Assembly: GCA_963580455.1 (NCBI GenBank)
Contig: OY756961.1
Coordinates: 24,037,001 to 24,101,000, forward strand
DNA from: Euonymus europaeus
Lineage: Eukaryota; Streptophyta; Magnoliopsida; Celastrales; Celastraceae
DNA length: 64,000 nt
Direction: 5' to 3'
Shown: piece after piece, positions 16,111 to 28,947 of the stretch
Numbering within the stretch: the stretch's first letter is position 1
Layout: each line of letters begins with the position of its first letter
Program-made: the position numbers and the translations under genes
The notes under the pieces: generated by a model
Database searches by the model: none
What the model was told of the DNA's origin: nothing
Seen by the model: the letters and a program-made list of their open reading frames with translations, nothing else

Positions 16111-18830
16111 TAGTTTGTTAGGCCTCCATGAAAATTTGCCATGCAAGCAAAACATCAAAATCTTTCATATTGTCCATTTTTCATAACTGTTAATGCAATT
16201 TAATCTTTTGACTCGGGTTTCCATCCAAGAGACTGTCCACTCTAAATTCCCTCTTACATAAACTTGAAATAAATGGCTTAGATTAAAGACACTAGCAGCC
16301 AAGATTTTGTATTGTCTTTTTTTCTTCTAGTTCTGTTCCTTGTTTTGGCTTGGTTCGCCCTCTCTTTGCTCCTTTTGTAAGTAGTGCTCTATGTTTTGCC
16401 TAAAATATCAAGACATGCTTTGTCTTTACTTGTGGTTTGGATATTTTTATCTTGTAAATACTTGTCTTTTTTTAAATAAAATTATTTTGATTTGCAAAAA
16501 AAAAATCAGAAAATCGAAAACCGATCCTATCCTACTGAAAAATATAAGTAATTTTTTTGTTCAATTATCCGAGATATATTTTCCGTTACAGATTGTAAAA
16601 TATCATAACTAAATCAATTTGGACAATTCGATTAAAAATCAAACCAAAAATCCAATGGAGACCCCTATGTCCAAGTGTTTGCTATATTGTTCGTGAACTC
16701 GTTACCTAACTTGTGGACAAGCTCGAGGGGCTCGTTTGAGCCTTATTAGACAAAATGTGTGAACTTGTTCGTGAACAAAACTCAAGCTTGTCGTGACTTA
16801 AAATCCCACATCGAAATGACAAAGCCATTCGAGTGTTTATAAGCAAAATTCATCTACCTCTTAATCAACCGAGGCCGTTTCTGGATTTAAGTATCAATCA
16901 TTAGGTGAGATAACTCTGAAGAACAAAGTTGTGCGTCATAATATATCATAGGAACCAGATAATCCAAATTAGACAATATCAATTGGTTGAGTCGGCGTGA
17001 GAAATGACAAAGTCATCCGAGTGGTTTATAAGCAAAGTTCATTTACCTTTTAATCAACTGAGGACATTTCTAGATCTAAGTATCAATCATTAGGTGAGAT
17101 AGCTTCGAAGAACAAAGTTTTGCGATCCTAGTATAATAGTAACCGAATAACCCAAATTAGACAATATCAATTGGTTGAGTGGGCCTAAGATTCCTGACAA
17201 AGCTCAAACAATAGTTTGAAGCCTGTTAAAAGCTCGATTATCAGCCGGTAAAATTCAATAGGTTAAGGAGTATTATAGAACCAGACAAGCAGGTGAGCAA
17301 CAAGTAATGAAATGAGTGGAGATGACATTAAAAAGTAATAACATTGTTGTTGGTTTGCATTAAATTAGAATATTGTATTTTTATCCCAAAAATCATTGGT
17401 GTTAAAATGAAAGTACTCATAAAATCAAAGTAATTAATTTGACCACCTGTTACTACTTCCTTAGACAACGGGTCTTCTCTAACACAACTTTGGTTAATTC
17501 CAGCACAAAAGCACATAATTAAAGTAAACTATGTAGGACAATAATGGTGTTTGGCAAGTGAGAAAGAGAAAAAGAAAAGAAAATAAAGAGAGAACCTTCT
17601 CCTGAGTTGGGCCTACCCTACCCACCAGAAAAAAGAAGAAGCTTGCCCTCCATAATCATTTGAAATCTGGGATCCAACGTTAACCTAAGACTTTGCCTCC
17701 TTTTCCATTTCAAAAAATTAAAAATATAATTCTTCAACCCATTTTTTATTTAAAAATTCTTTTTGGCTTAATTTATATTGCAATGTGATCAAGATCATCA
17801 TCACACGGTTCACCAACCAATTAAAGAAAACATAAAATTTTAGATTATAATGCATTAATTTTGTACTGACACTGGATTCTAGGTTGGAATAAATAATAAT
17901 AAAAAAAACGAGATTGGATTTTCTTATGTATTTACTTATTAATACTGGTATATAAAAAGGTAACATCAAATTTATTTATCATAATTTGGAACTTATTGGC
18001 TAATAATCTTACACCACAAACACATATATAAGATTTTTTTTAAAAATAAATAAATAAATAATAGATTGATAGAATTTGCATCATACAAAATTATATTGAA
18101 CTTTAAGTAGTTTTATCTTTTTGATAAAAAAACATAATTTTTTTATAATCGAGAACGACATCATATAAACTTGTCTTTTAACATTCGATACAGACCGAAA
18201 CACAAATCGTCAATTCACCTCACGAAATGATAATTTGAACAAAAACTTATATGATCACAAGGTATTGATCTACTTTATACTGAAATCAATTTCATAACCT
18301 ACATACCAACATAAACATCCATTAGTACATTGGACAACATCACCAAGTAAATCTTTTACTTAAGAAAATGATATTAGCCTTAAGCATTATATTTACGGAA
18401 CATTTTTTGGAAAAAATTAACATTATTGAGAAAGCATCAAATAGTAGGTTATCACCATAACCCATCATCATCAATGCATCCAAAGGTCATACATCCACCC
18501 CCATCATCATAAAGAAATAATTTTTCACACAATTGTATAGACAAATCTAAGTATTAGCATGGCATACAAAATCATAATCCAGGAAACCTTCTTCATAATT
18601 AAAAAGGCAGAAACACCCACATCCCAATTTCATCATTTTGGCAAGATCATGCCGTTCAATTCAACAATCAAAGGGCCCCACATAGAGCCCACAAGTCATT
18701 GCATGCCACTTGGAGTCCCAAATTTTTTTTCTGGTCAAACAAACAGAAATCTCAAAGTGGGAGAGAGAGAAAGAAATAGTTGGTCACTTGTAAATCTTTT
18801 AAATCCAACTAGGCTAGAAAGAAGACACTA
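16111..18830. other. Intergenic region between aldolase and kinesin genes
   Basis: It holds the aldolase 3' untranslated region, an LTR-like tandem repeat (16800-17215) and a long AT-rich stretch with no credible open frame. No gene is seen. Confidence 0.55.
16800..17215. repeat. Two tandem copies (about 188 bases) of an LTR-like repeat
   Basis: Copy one starts at 16814 and copy two at 17002, each opening with aaatgacaaag. They share the stretches tttataagcaaa, tcaatcattaggtgagata, gaagaacaaag and caatatcaattggttgagt in the same order, with about 15-20 percent divergence. The lead-in tcccacatcg and the closing tcctgacaaagctc resemble plant LTR ends of small non-autonomous retroelements. No primer-binding site or coding part is seen. 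Confidence 0.6.
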
Positions 18831-19180
18831 ACGTCTCTCTCTCTCTGTCTCTCTCTGTTCTGGTATTTTCTATCTCACACCCAAACTGAGAATTACTTGT
18901 TGTAGCATTTAATGTTTGGCTCTTGGGATTGGTTTTGGATGGTCTCTCATTCAATGCACAAGCACGAGAAACTTGTTGCACACCACCAATTTTGATTTCT
19001 GGGTCCGATTGGATCTTCATAGAAGCTCCACTTACACTCTGTTTCATCTGTTTTTGATGAGGTTCTTTATCATGGATTTAAAGTTTGGATTTTTTTTAGT
19101 TCAAGTTATTTCTTAGCAAATTCATTTCGATGATAATGTCATCTTGGTGTTTGTAGAATTGTCTGAAAGAAGATTAGAAG
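18831..19180 (+). promoter_or_regulatory. Leader of the kinesin gene with CT microsatellite
   Basis: A (CT)n tract at about 18834-18860 opens a pyrimidine-rich stretch before the ATG at 19181. CT tracts of this kind are common in plant 5' leaders. An acceptor-like ttgtag just before 19158 hints at an intron within the leader, but no donor could be fixed. Confidence 0.4.
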
Positions 19181-22100
19181 ATGCCACAAGAAACCAATTC
19201 CACTTCATTATTCACTTCTCCTTCCAAGAACTTGAGAGGTCTCAAGGCTTTGGTACCCAACAATAATGAGGCTTCATACACTGATGAGATCATCAATGAT
19301 GATGAATTAGCTCTCAGAAAAGCAGAAGAAGCAGGTAACTTGATGCATTCAAGAGTTCTTCATATCCTTCAATGGCTATTATTTTTTGCTTATTTTTACT
19401 CTTATGACTCTTGCACACATAAAAGTCATTGTTTTGGTGGTCCTGTGCAATTGCCTTGAAAAGTTTATGTAAAAGATTACATACTGTTCATCGTGATGTT
19501 GGGTTTAATAATGTTGGTGAAGGCTATGGTTCTTGAATAATTATGTGGGTCCAATTTAATTAGTCCTCTCTAAACAAATGCTTTTGCCGAAAGATCCACT
19601 AGTTTAGTGAACAAGTTTTTTGATTATTATGGTATAGACCTCCCTCCACCATTACTCTTTTCTTGGTGTAAGGAATTATAACTAATGATGGAGAGATTCT
19701 CCATTTCATTCCCATTAAGAGTGTTTGAGAAGCATAGAACTTTTATGATTATGTCGTACTATTATTATTTACCATAATTTGAAACCCTTTAAGGAAGAAA
19801 AAAGTGAGTAAACATGACGAATTATGTTCGGATTAGAGAGATATGATATGAGAAGTCGTGTAATGGAGTTGGCATTAATGTGTTCAAGAAATTAACATGG
19901 TTTATGTCAAGATGGATTTTTGATACATTGCTTTTGATTTCTCATAAAAGCTTCTAGGAGGTACCAAGCTGCGCAATGGCTGAGGCAGATGGACCATGTT
20001 GCATCGGAATCTTTGTCCAAAGAACCCTCCGAAGAAGAGTTTTGTCTTGCACTCCGCAATGGACTCATTCTCTGCAATGTCCTCAACAAAGTCAATTCCG
20101 GTGCTGTTCGCAAGGTACTATTTGCAATCTTTGCAAGTTATAACCTGCAATCAAGAAGTTATATTTTTGAATTTTTGAGATGGGTAGTTTATTTTATTCG
20201 TTTGATAAATTATTTATTCTGTTTTTGTACAAACATAGGTGGTGGAAAATCCAATAATAGCTGTGCAGTCGATGGAGGGAACTGCGCAGTCAGCAATTCA
20301 GTACTTTGAGAATATGAGGAATTTCCTTTTGGCTGTCAAGGATATGAAGCTCTTGACTTTCGAAGCATCAGATTTAGAAAATGTCTGAAATTTTCTCTCA
20401 ATCGCTTCATTTTCAATTTCTATTGATCTTCCAAGTCATTGCTTGACATCTCGTACAATCTCACTCAATACGACATTTTTTATAATCGTATTAACTTGGC
20501 ATTTGAAACTACATTGTTATAAATTTTGAAGTTTGAAATTTGTTTACCTAGGGAGGCTCATCGAGTAAAGTGGTGGACTGTATTCTTTGTCTGAAAGGAT
20601 ACCATGAGTGGCAGCAAGCTGGCGGAATTGGGGTTTGGAGGTATGGAGGGCTTGTAAAAATCACATCACTTCCAAGGAGATCACCTGCTTCCTTAATTGG
20701 CAGCGAAAGTGCTGATGAGTCATTGGATGAATCTGAATCATCACAATATGAACAACTAATGGAGTTTCTCCATCTTTCTAATGAGGTCTCCATTGAAGAG
20801 TCCAAAGTTGCAAATGCGTTGGCTTTCCTCTTTGATCATTTTGGGCTTCAACTTCTTCAAGCTTACCTTAGAGAGAGTATTGGGAGCGAAGACTTACCTT
20901 TGAATGCAATGGTAGGTAAGACCCTTAACTTTTTATCCGTGTGTACTTGCTTACACTTCATAGGTGATTTAAAATGTATGGTGAACGAAAAATCTGTAAT
21001 AAAGACTAGTTTTTTACTTTCCTTATGGGTATTTTATGGCTAATATGTTGGAATTTTAGGTAATAGATACTTTGCTCAGTAAAGTTGTCAAGGATTTTTC
21101 GGCGCTGCTTGTTTCTCAAGGCACTCAGGTAATTTAAATAGCTAATTTGTCACATTGCCAAAAAACTTCTTTTTTATACGAGGTAACCTTGTATTTTTTA
21201 TACATTATTTACAGCTTGGATTGTTTCTGAAGAAAGTATTGAAAAATGATATTGGTTCCCTTGCAAAATCTGAATTCATAGAAGCTATCAAACAGTATCT
21301 ACTTCGGAGAACAATTTCAGTATCAAACGAGTTCTCCAGATTTTGTATTTGTGGTGGGAAAGGTGAAGTCATCCAGCATATTAGCAGTCATTCTCAAGAC
21401 CATGTAGATCTAATTAATTTCCAACAGCAGCAGCTTCAGGTTTGAATAATTGAACATTGGTAGTGGTAATCCTTTGCTTTATTCAGCTGAAGCGCCTTTC
21501 TTATTCAAATTTGTTTTGTAGGAGCTAAGATTAGATTATGAAGATACGACACTTGAAGTCAAACGAATTCATGCTAATTGGGCAGCAGAACTTCGAAGGC
21601 TCGGTACGAACCTTTAGACTTTTTCATATTGGAGATCATATGATGAATCTGAAAGACAAGCTCATTCATTTTTTTTATCTTAGAGCATCATTTCAAGGGT
21701 CTTGAAGTCACCTCCTCCTCCTACCACAAAGTTTTAGAGGAGAACCGGAAACTCTACAATCAAGTCCAAGATCTCAAAGGTGCAAATGTTTTCTTCACAC
21801 TCGTTACCCGTGATTCATAAAAGTTATCTGATAATAAAAGTTACTTTTGATGGGCAGGAACAATTCGTGTTTATTGTAGAGTGAGACCTTTCCTGTCAGG
21901 ACAATCAAACAGCCAGTCAACAGTAGATTACATTGGAGAAAATGGAAATATCATGATTGTCAATCCTTTTAAGCAGGGAAAAGACGCAAGAAGAATTTTC
22001 ACCTTCAACAAAGTTTTTGGAACGAATGTCACACAAGGTATGTTGTGCAGTTTCCATTTTAAACAATTTTCAACTGAGATTTCCGTTTAGAAATAACCAC

Positions 22101-24678
22101 ATCTTTAAATTGCAGAGCAAATATATGGTGACACTCAACCATTAGTCAGGTCTGTTCTTGATGGCTATAATGTATGTATTTTCGCATATGGACAGACCGG
22201 TTCAGGGAAGACGTATACAATGGTAAGAACTCTCTTGTTTCTCAAATATAATAATATTGTGGCCCCAATAACAGTTTATCTTTGATTTTGACAGAGTGGC
22301 CCTGATTTGATGGCTGAGAATACATGGGGAGTAAATTACCGTGCCCTGCGCGATTTATTTCAGATCTCAAAAGAGAGGGCAGATACCATAAACTACGAGG
22401 TTGGAGTGCAGATGATTGAAATATATAATGAGCAAGTGCGAGACTTATTAGTTAGTGATGGCTCTAGTAGAAGATATCCTTCCAAAAGTTACTTTCTATA
22501 GTTAATAACTCGAATACCTTTAGCTTTTATTGTTTGTTAAGATTTTACCTTAACCACACGTACATTAGACATACGTAACAATTCTCAATTGAATGGTCTA
22601 AATGTACCTGATGCATGTTGGGTTCCAGTTAAAAGTACTCAAGATGTTCTTGAATTGATGAAAATTGGACAAAGAAATCGTGCTGTTGGTGCTACTGCTC
22701 TAAATGAGCGAAGTAGCCGTTCTCATAGGTATGATATTTTTTTCTCCCAAAAACTGCGTTTCTTACATGCTGGTGATTGTTTAGCAACGGTCAGTGATGC
22801 TTTTGGATATGACAGCATTTTGACAGTGCATGTTCAAGGAAAAGATCTAGTTTCTGGATCAATTCTTAGAGGTTGCCTTCATTTAGTGGATTTGGCGGGA
22901 AGTGAGAGAGTAGATAAATCTGAGGCAGTAGGCGATCGGTTGAAGGAAGCGCAACATATTAATCGATCACTGTCTGCACTCGGAGATGTCATTTCAGCCC
23001 TCGCACAGAAGAGTTCACACATTCCTTACAGAAATAGCAAGCTTACACAAGTTTTACAGGATTCCTTAGGTAGCAATTTGATATTTTCGGTTCATACTCT
23101 TTTTAGAAGCAACTTTGCTTCTTACTTTAACATTGTTTTCGATATTTTCAGGAGGGCAAGCTAAGACATTGATGTTGGTACACATAAATCCAGAAGTGAA
23201 TGCTATTGGGGAGACAATTAGCACTCTAAAGTTTGCTGAAAGGGTTGCCACCATAGAGCTTGGGGCCGCTCGATCTAACAAGGAAACTGGTGAAATCAGG
23301 GAACTCAAAGAAGAGGTAGAGTTTTCAAACACTTTCTCTACTTCTATGACTTACTTTTGTTAGTTATTTGTGAGCGAAACTCATTGGAGTTATTGTTCAA
23401 TGAGGTTAGGTATCAAATCTTAAACGAATATTGGAAAAGAAAGAAGCAGAGATTGAACAACTGCGAAGCAGCAATATCCGAACCACATCGGAATTTCCAA
23501 GAACAAGAGCAGTCTCTCCTTTCCAGATACCAAGACATGGTATCCCTGCAAATGCCAAAAATGAAATGTGTCAACAATCCAATGATGAAACTAAAATCTC
23601 TGAGGTAAAAGAAAATTTATCTAACGAGAGTGTTTCGGTGTTTCTTTTTGATATATATATATACTGACAAGATTGGCAAGTGTTTCAGGCTAGAAGCTGT
23701 TCTTCTGGTAAGCAGAGGAGGTCAAGGTTTCCTTCTGCACTTTCCGACAAAGAAACATTACCTAAAATGCCTTTTCTCACTGAAGAGAGATTAGCAAGTG
23801 CTGGGAAACATAGATCACCATCTCCTCCAGTCAGGAGATCAATATCCACTGATAGAGGAGCCCTCATCAGAAGCAGGACCAAGGTTGAAACAATTGAGAA
23901 CCAGCCGATAATAAGAGCACCATTTCCGGGTAGAGTAGCAGTTAGCAAGTCCATTGCCACAGTGACTGTGAACCCATCAGCAGAAAACAATTCAAAGATC
24001 TCAAATCCGGTGTCTCAAGATGCAAAGAAAGATGATGATAACTCCATTGCGATGCAAAGCCTCCAAAAGGTTAGCTTCAGGAAGGTATACCCAGATCATG
24101 AAGACGAGCAATTCAGGCAAGCTCTTAATGTAAGACATGGTGGCATTAGGAAAAGCAAACCTGAGAGTAAGGTCAAGGTGAAGCATCAAATGCCAGCAAG
24201 GTTTGTGAAAACTGAAGTGGGGATGACACTACTTTCTGATATGGATTCTGGTGCAAAGATTGAGGGGGGTCGAAAGAGTGACTTTTCCGAGCCAGAAAAT
24301 GAACATCTACTTGTTGAATCACCCATTAAAGGAGCTTTGTGTTTGAAAAAGTTTCGACAGAATTTCTCAAAGAACTCTCAGAATCTTGAACCAAGGTATC
24401 ATTAATGTTTCTTCTTCTGAGTACTAAAGTTAGAAAACCCAATAATCTATATTTAGTTATTATTAGTTTGTTCAAATGCTTATACTGATAAATGTAGATT
24501 TGTAATCATGCGCAGAGGACAAGCACAGCCAGCTGCCGAGCCCTTGCTTTCAGGGAAAACAGAAAACAAGCTTCAGAACGGTGTGATTCGTGAAATAAAG
24601 GAAACTGGAAACGCATCAGTGCCTGAATTCAGAAGGAGTAGATCTTCTCCTCGCGGAAAGTATTTGATTTTACCTTGA
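19181..24678 (+). CDS. KIN14: Kinesin-14 with N-terminal calponin-homology domain (KIN14)
   Basis: Seventeen coding exons: 19181-19334, 19951-20114, 20239-20382, 20552-20911, 21060-21128, 21215-21439, 21522-21603, 21684-21779, 21858-22037, 22116-22222, 22295-22473, 22564-22728, 22816-23069, 23152-23315, 23410-23604, 23689-24395, 24516-24678; 3408 bases, 1135 residues. A CH domain lies at about residues 55-165 ([40 protein letters not shown]). A coiled coil and neck precede the motor, as in minus-end kinesin-14 ([14 protein letters not shown] at about 432). The motor has the P-loop GQTGSGKT, switch I NERSSRSH and switch [11 protein letters not shown], then a short coiled coil and a basic Ser/Pro-rich tail. 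Plant KCH proteins link microtubules to actin and act in nuclear or organelle positioning. Intron 11 is AT-AC type. Which Arabidopsis KIN14 is closest is not settled. Confidence 0.93.
22474..22563 (+). other. AT-AC U12-type intron in the kinesin motor
   Basis: The 90-base intron starts atatccttcc and ends cgtac. It has a near-perfect U12 branch site, taccttaac (22546-22554), 10-11 bases before the 3' end. Only this removal joins AGA-AG to A-TTA-GAC and restores the conserved motor sequence SSRRLDIRNN. No GT-AG choice in the interval keeps both frame and family sequence. Confidence 0.9.
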
Positions 24679-25354
24679 GAATTTGCTGTTTATAGTGATG
24701 AGATCCATTCCATACATAGTTTCTGATTCTGTACATTAACTTTTCACGTTGGAGATTTGTTTTCATACCAATTTCATAGTGTTATGCAGTTCGCTTGTCG
24801 TCATGTGGTTTCTTATTATTTAGTAGATTGGAGGAGTTGATTTGTTGATGGATTATGCCTGCTTCAAGGCATTATAAGATATAATACTTAGAGAATGTCT
24901 GGTACTAACTAAAGAAATCATAGAAGTTACAATATCTAAACATGTTACAGCATTTGCAAATTTGGACCCTAAACCAGCATGGACAAGAATCTATATATAG
25001 CAAAAGCAAGAAACTTCTGTTATGGGTGTCACAGCAATTACTTGTTCATGTCAGTTTCTCCAAATATCTTTATCCATGACTTTGACCGTCCTACGGTTAG
25101 TAGCTTCATTATCTGCAAAAATTTGGTGCATGGGTTTTGTGGATCCTAGCTGTGTTAATTTCTTGTACATTCAACAAACCTCAACTAACCACCCTTTAAG
25201 TCAAGGAAACATGTGACTGTTCATTTCCAGGCCTCAGGGCTTCAATGGATTTTTAGCAGCAAAAAGGCCTAAAACCTGAAATGTCAAGCCATTCTCAGAA
25301 TCATACATTCAGAGGCTGAATCTAAACAAGCTCGAGTACTGAAAGGCGTCGACA
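24679..25354. other. Kinesin 3' flank, no gene seen
   Basis: 3' untranslated region of the kinesin gene and plain intergenic sequence. The small frame at 25022-25216 has no recognisable domain. Confidence 0.5.
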
Positions 25355-25695
25355 ATGTTTTCAGGAGCTGAAGCAGCTAAACCATTGACGAAGGATCAGA
25401 CAACAAACAAAGCTACTCAAAGCTCAGTCACATTTATCTATGAAGCCAAAGTAGCAGAATCCTGTCAAAAGGTAACCGTTACATGGAGCAAAAACCTCAT
25501 GTTTCATTACAGATTTTTTGGGATGTACATGACTGGTTGTTTAGCAGTCCAGGAGCAGGCCATGGATCGTACATTTTGAAGCTCAAAATCGAGGATTCTC
25601 CGACCAAACATTGCAGAAATAGCAGCATTGGGAGTGACATTGGCGAAGAAATCACAGGGTTTTGCCACATTATATATGCTTGGAGAACTGATTAG
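25355..25695 (+). pseudogene. Broken DUF868 family gene
   Basis: Frame one (from the ATG at 25355) gives an N-terminal piece typical of DUF868: QSSVTFIYEAKVA, then KVTVTWSKNLM. Directly after NLM the match jumps to another frame, which carries the far C-terminal DUF868 motif FWDVHDWLFSSPGAGHG and an ending HIIYAWRTD before the stop near 25695. The central two thirds of the domain, normally 150 residues or more, is missing, and the two ends are out of frame with each other. I read this as an internal deletion in a dead copy. The family is plant-specific with no known function. A GT-AG intron of about 44 bases could be drawn here, but it would be too short for a plant and would not supply the missing part. 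Confidence 0.72.
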
Positions 25696-26177
25696 TTTGT
25701 TGTTTCATGATTTCACTGTGATTGTGGAAATGTCATTAATTAGGCCTTGGAATGTTGGGGATTCAGTTTGTATATCTAGTTCTCATTCTTCAATGGTTCT
25801 GTTGAACTAAATTGTACTATGATCTCACACATACGTTGTGATCACGGACTTTCCTACCCTCATTCACCATCGTTTTGAGTACGTGGTAGTGATATTTATA
25901 TACTTTTTCTTTCAAACTAAAAAGATCTTTTTATGAGAGTTAAAAAGTTCATATAATTTTTTAAAATAAAATCGTGAGGAGTTCATATAATATCCAAAAT
26001 GGTCCACATGGATCCGCCAAAGACGTTTGAGACCCAACTAACCAAAATAATAATAAATAAGAGTCCCCTCAAAAGTGGCTTTTTCAAGGGGGTTTATTAG
26101 AGACAATCGAGTTAGGGTTTTGAACTCCATATTAAGCAAACGGCTTGCTTGTTGGGAACTTGAAATCCAGCCTCGAG
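25696..26177. other. Intergenic, promoter side of the RecX gene
   Basis: No gene seen. The segment from about 26050 to the ATG at 26178 probably holds the start site and leader of the RecX-family gene; no firm TATA box was found. Confidence 0.4.
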
Positions 26178-28947
26178 ATGGAGATTACGGCGAGAAATAT
26201 CGCCTATAGACTCTCGCTTGGTCTTCACTCTCGTGTATTTTCGATACCCTGGTGAGTGCTGACTCATTTCCTCGAATCGGGTTTATAATTTTCTAAGCCT
26301 CTGTTTGTTTGCTGAGAAAATGAAGGAAATTGAATCAAAATCTTAACGTTTAATTGACCCTTTTCCCTCCCTTTCTTTTCCCATTCTAGCTTATAAAAGA
26401 AAAATTACAAATAATTTAATCAGGTCGCGTTCCCAAGCGTAAGGCTGTAACTGCTTTACTTTCCTCCATTTTCTCACGAACCAAACAGAATACTGTCATG
26501 GTGTTACAATATAAAAGTTCGTAAAGCACTTTCTTTTATCATGATTTAACTTTTAGTAGCAGTTTTAACAGTGGTGAATTTTAGGGCGAAGACAAACAAG
26601 TCAATATTGTGTATGAAAGGCAGGGAGTGTAGTTCATCTGTTCCGGTCAGGTGCATACCAAAAGTTGCAAGGAAGAAAGAACCGAAGAATTCTTCGTCTT
26701 TGAATGGTTTTCGAGAAAATGGTGAAGCTGGTGAAAATTGGAATGGTGCAGGGAGAAGAGGTGTAATTCTGAGTGACAAGAAGTCTGGAAGTCGAAAGCC
26801 AATGACAAAGGAAAACTTCGTGTATGATGATACTAAGAAAGGTGCGTTTTTATGGTTACCCAGTTAGATATTACATTTGAAAATAGAGCCATTTTCTTGG
26901 TGGGCTATGATTTGGAAACTATTTTTATGTTCTGCTTTTTTTTGCGTGTGTTAGTAGATTGTATGGCAAAAAATCGACGAGTTTTAAGAGTTTTAACTTG
27001 ATATTATGATTGCCTCATCCAATCAGAGATGAGGATATTCTTTCTCGCCTTACCATTTTTTCCGGGAATTGAAACTATTTGTTTTTCATGTGTTCCTTCT
27101 TATTAACAATGCCTTTTTTATGTGTTAAAGTTGAGCAGTATGTTCAGAATGGTAGTGGGTGGTCAGGAAAAGAAATAGATCAGAATTTTGCGACTGTGGA
27201 CCTCGAACTCATGGACGAGCCCTTGGAAGTTGATGAGGAGATAGAAAGTTATCAAGGGAATGCAAAGCGGAAGATTTTACAAAATGGTAAAACTATGAAA
27301 GATGCTGAGAAATTAGCTGTTGGATTACTTGCAACAAGGTCAGGACAAAAACTTGATAACGCAAAGCGGAAGATTTTACAAAATGGTAAAACTATGAAAG
27401 ATGCTGAGAAATTAGCTGTTGGATTACTTGCAACAAGGTCAGGACAAAAAATTCCATTATTTCAAGCCGTATATTATGAACATTCCAATGTTAAAGACAA
27501 GTGTTTTCCTTTTGAAACAGAGCATTTACAGCAGTTGAGTTGAGAAAGAAGCTCCATGGAAAGAAATTTCCTCCTGATACTGTTGAGGCAGTGATAGACA
27601 ATTTCCAGAGCAGGTGTGTAATAACGACTACTTTTCATGAATTTGTTTCTGACACTCTCAGAAATAATAGTATCTGAGATTTCAGTAGGTTGGACTCCGT
27701 ATGCAATTATTTTTCTTACATTTTGATTTTGTAATTGAAGTTCAGATGCTCTTCTTGTTGATGTGCAATTGTTTTAATCAAATTTCAGAAAATAGAAAAT
27801 AACTTGATGACTCATCAATAGCTAGATTTAAGAACTTTTTAGGTTTTGCCCCCTTTCAATTATGTCTATGGTAGGTCATTATGCTTTGTACTCAAGCTTA
27901 GAGCCCTGGCCTTGCAGCTTATGTTTAAAGTTGTATAGGTTTATAAGTTACAATCTATTTCATCCAACTAATGTGTCTAGGAATGATAATATCTTCCCAT
28001 CAGGTGGTTGCTAGATGCAAGGATATTTTCCTACAACTTGCATACGCTTCCCTCTCTGCGGGCTTGATTCTCTAAAGTCAATTTAGGAACTTTAAGGATC
28101 TCTGGTGGTTCCAGAATAATGATAAATATATTACTGATTGATTGATTTTGCTATTAAATCCTCACTTGCATGTAAAGTGACTGTGGTTTGTGGTGCCTCG
28201 ATTATGAAATTCTTTCACTTCCTCATGAATTGAAATGCATTATGTAATCTTTTGGATGTCATAGCAAGTCTTAGCCATTTGCTATTCTTTGTAGAGGGTT
28301 GCTCAATGACAGCCTGTATGCGGAAACATTTGCTCAATCTAGATTTTCTTCCTCAAGCTGGGGACCAAGACTGATCAAGCAAGTAAGCTGTTCTTCAATA
28401 GTTCCATTTTCTATGTCAAAAAAATGTGTTATAGGGTTACAAATGAACATCTCATAAAAGAAGGGATTATGTTCTTAGCTTGCTGTTCTACTTTCCACGG
28501 TAGCTGATAAAATATTTCTTATGTAATTTATTAATAGAGAAGAAAATGAATCACAAAGAAAGTGGACTCAATATATTAGACACTTAACAGCTAGTTTCTA
28601 CTTTAATTTATTCTTTTTAAGGGAAACATCGACAATTAAAGACCAGTATATAACTGTTGGTCCAGGCATTGTTCAAGAAGGGAGTGAGTGAAGTTAACGC
28701 AGAGAAGGCAGTAAAATTAGTTTTCAAGGATGGTAAGTCCAATGAGGATCAAGAATCAAATCCTGGCCTGTCAAAACAGTCAATGGATCATCTTTTTGTT
28801 CAGGCATCAAAGCAGTGGCTCCGTGGCCAAGATGTGCCCATAGAGACTCGTAAAGCAAGAATAATTCGGTGGATTCAGTACCGTGGTTTTAACTGGGGTG
28901 TTACTGTTACCATATTGAAGGAATTGGAATCTCAGTATCCTTTATAG
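26178..28947 (+). CDS. RECX: RecX-family regulatory protein, probably organellar
   Basis: Six coding exons: 26178-26251, 26585-26841, 27131-27437, 27521-27613, 28295-28382 and 28666-28947; 1101 bases, 366 residues. The N-terminus (MEITARNIAYRLSLGLHSRV) is basic and hydroxylated with almost no acid, as in an organelle targeting signal. The RecX three-helix repeats occupy the C-terminal half: AVGLLATRAFTAVELRKKL, AVIDNFQSRGLLNDSLYAE, FAQSRFSSSSWGPRLIKQAL, RIIRWIQYRGFNWGVTVTIL. Bacterial RecX binds and restrains RecA filaments; plant copies presumably act on plastid or mitochondrial RecA. Exon 3 holds a 99-base in-frame duplication that also copies the splice donor. With the first donor (27338) the product would be 333 residues. 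Intron 2's acceptor (ttaaag) is weak but keeps the frame. Confidence 0.88.
27262..27459 (+). repeat. 99-base in-frame tandem duplication in RecX exon 3
   Basis: Bases 27262-27351 and 27361-27450 are identical over 90 bases, at a period of 99 bases (33 codons). Each copy encodes AKRKILQNGKTMKDAEK plus the start of the RecX domain and ends over the donor acaag-gtcagg. The donors are therefore at 27338/27339 and 27437/27438. Confidence 0.93.

Noticed and set aside
16490..16620. Short AT-rich open frame after the aldolase gene
   Set aside because: Low complexity, no homology features, lies in 3' flanking DNA.
25482..25525. A 44-base GT-AG intron joining the DUF868 pieces
   Set aside because: Too short for a plant intron, and joining there would still lack most of the domain.
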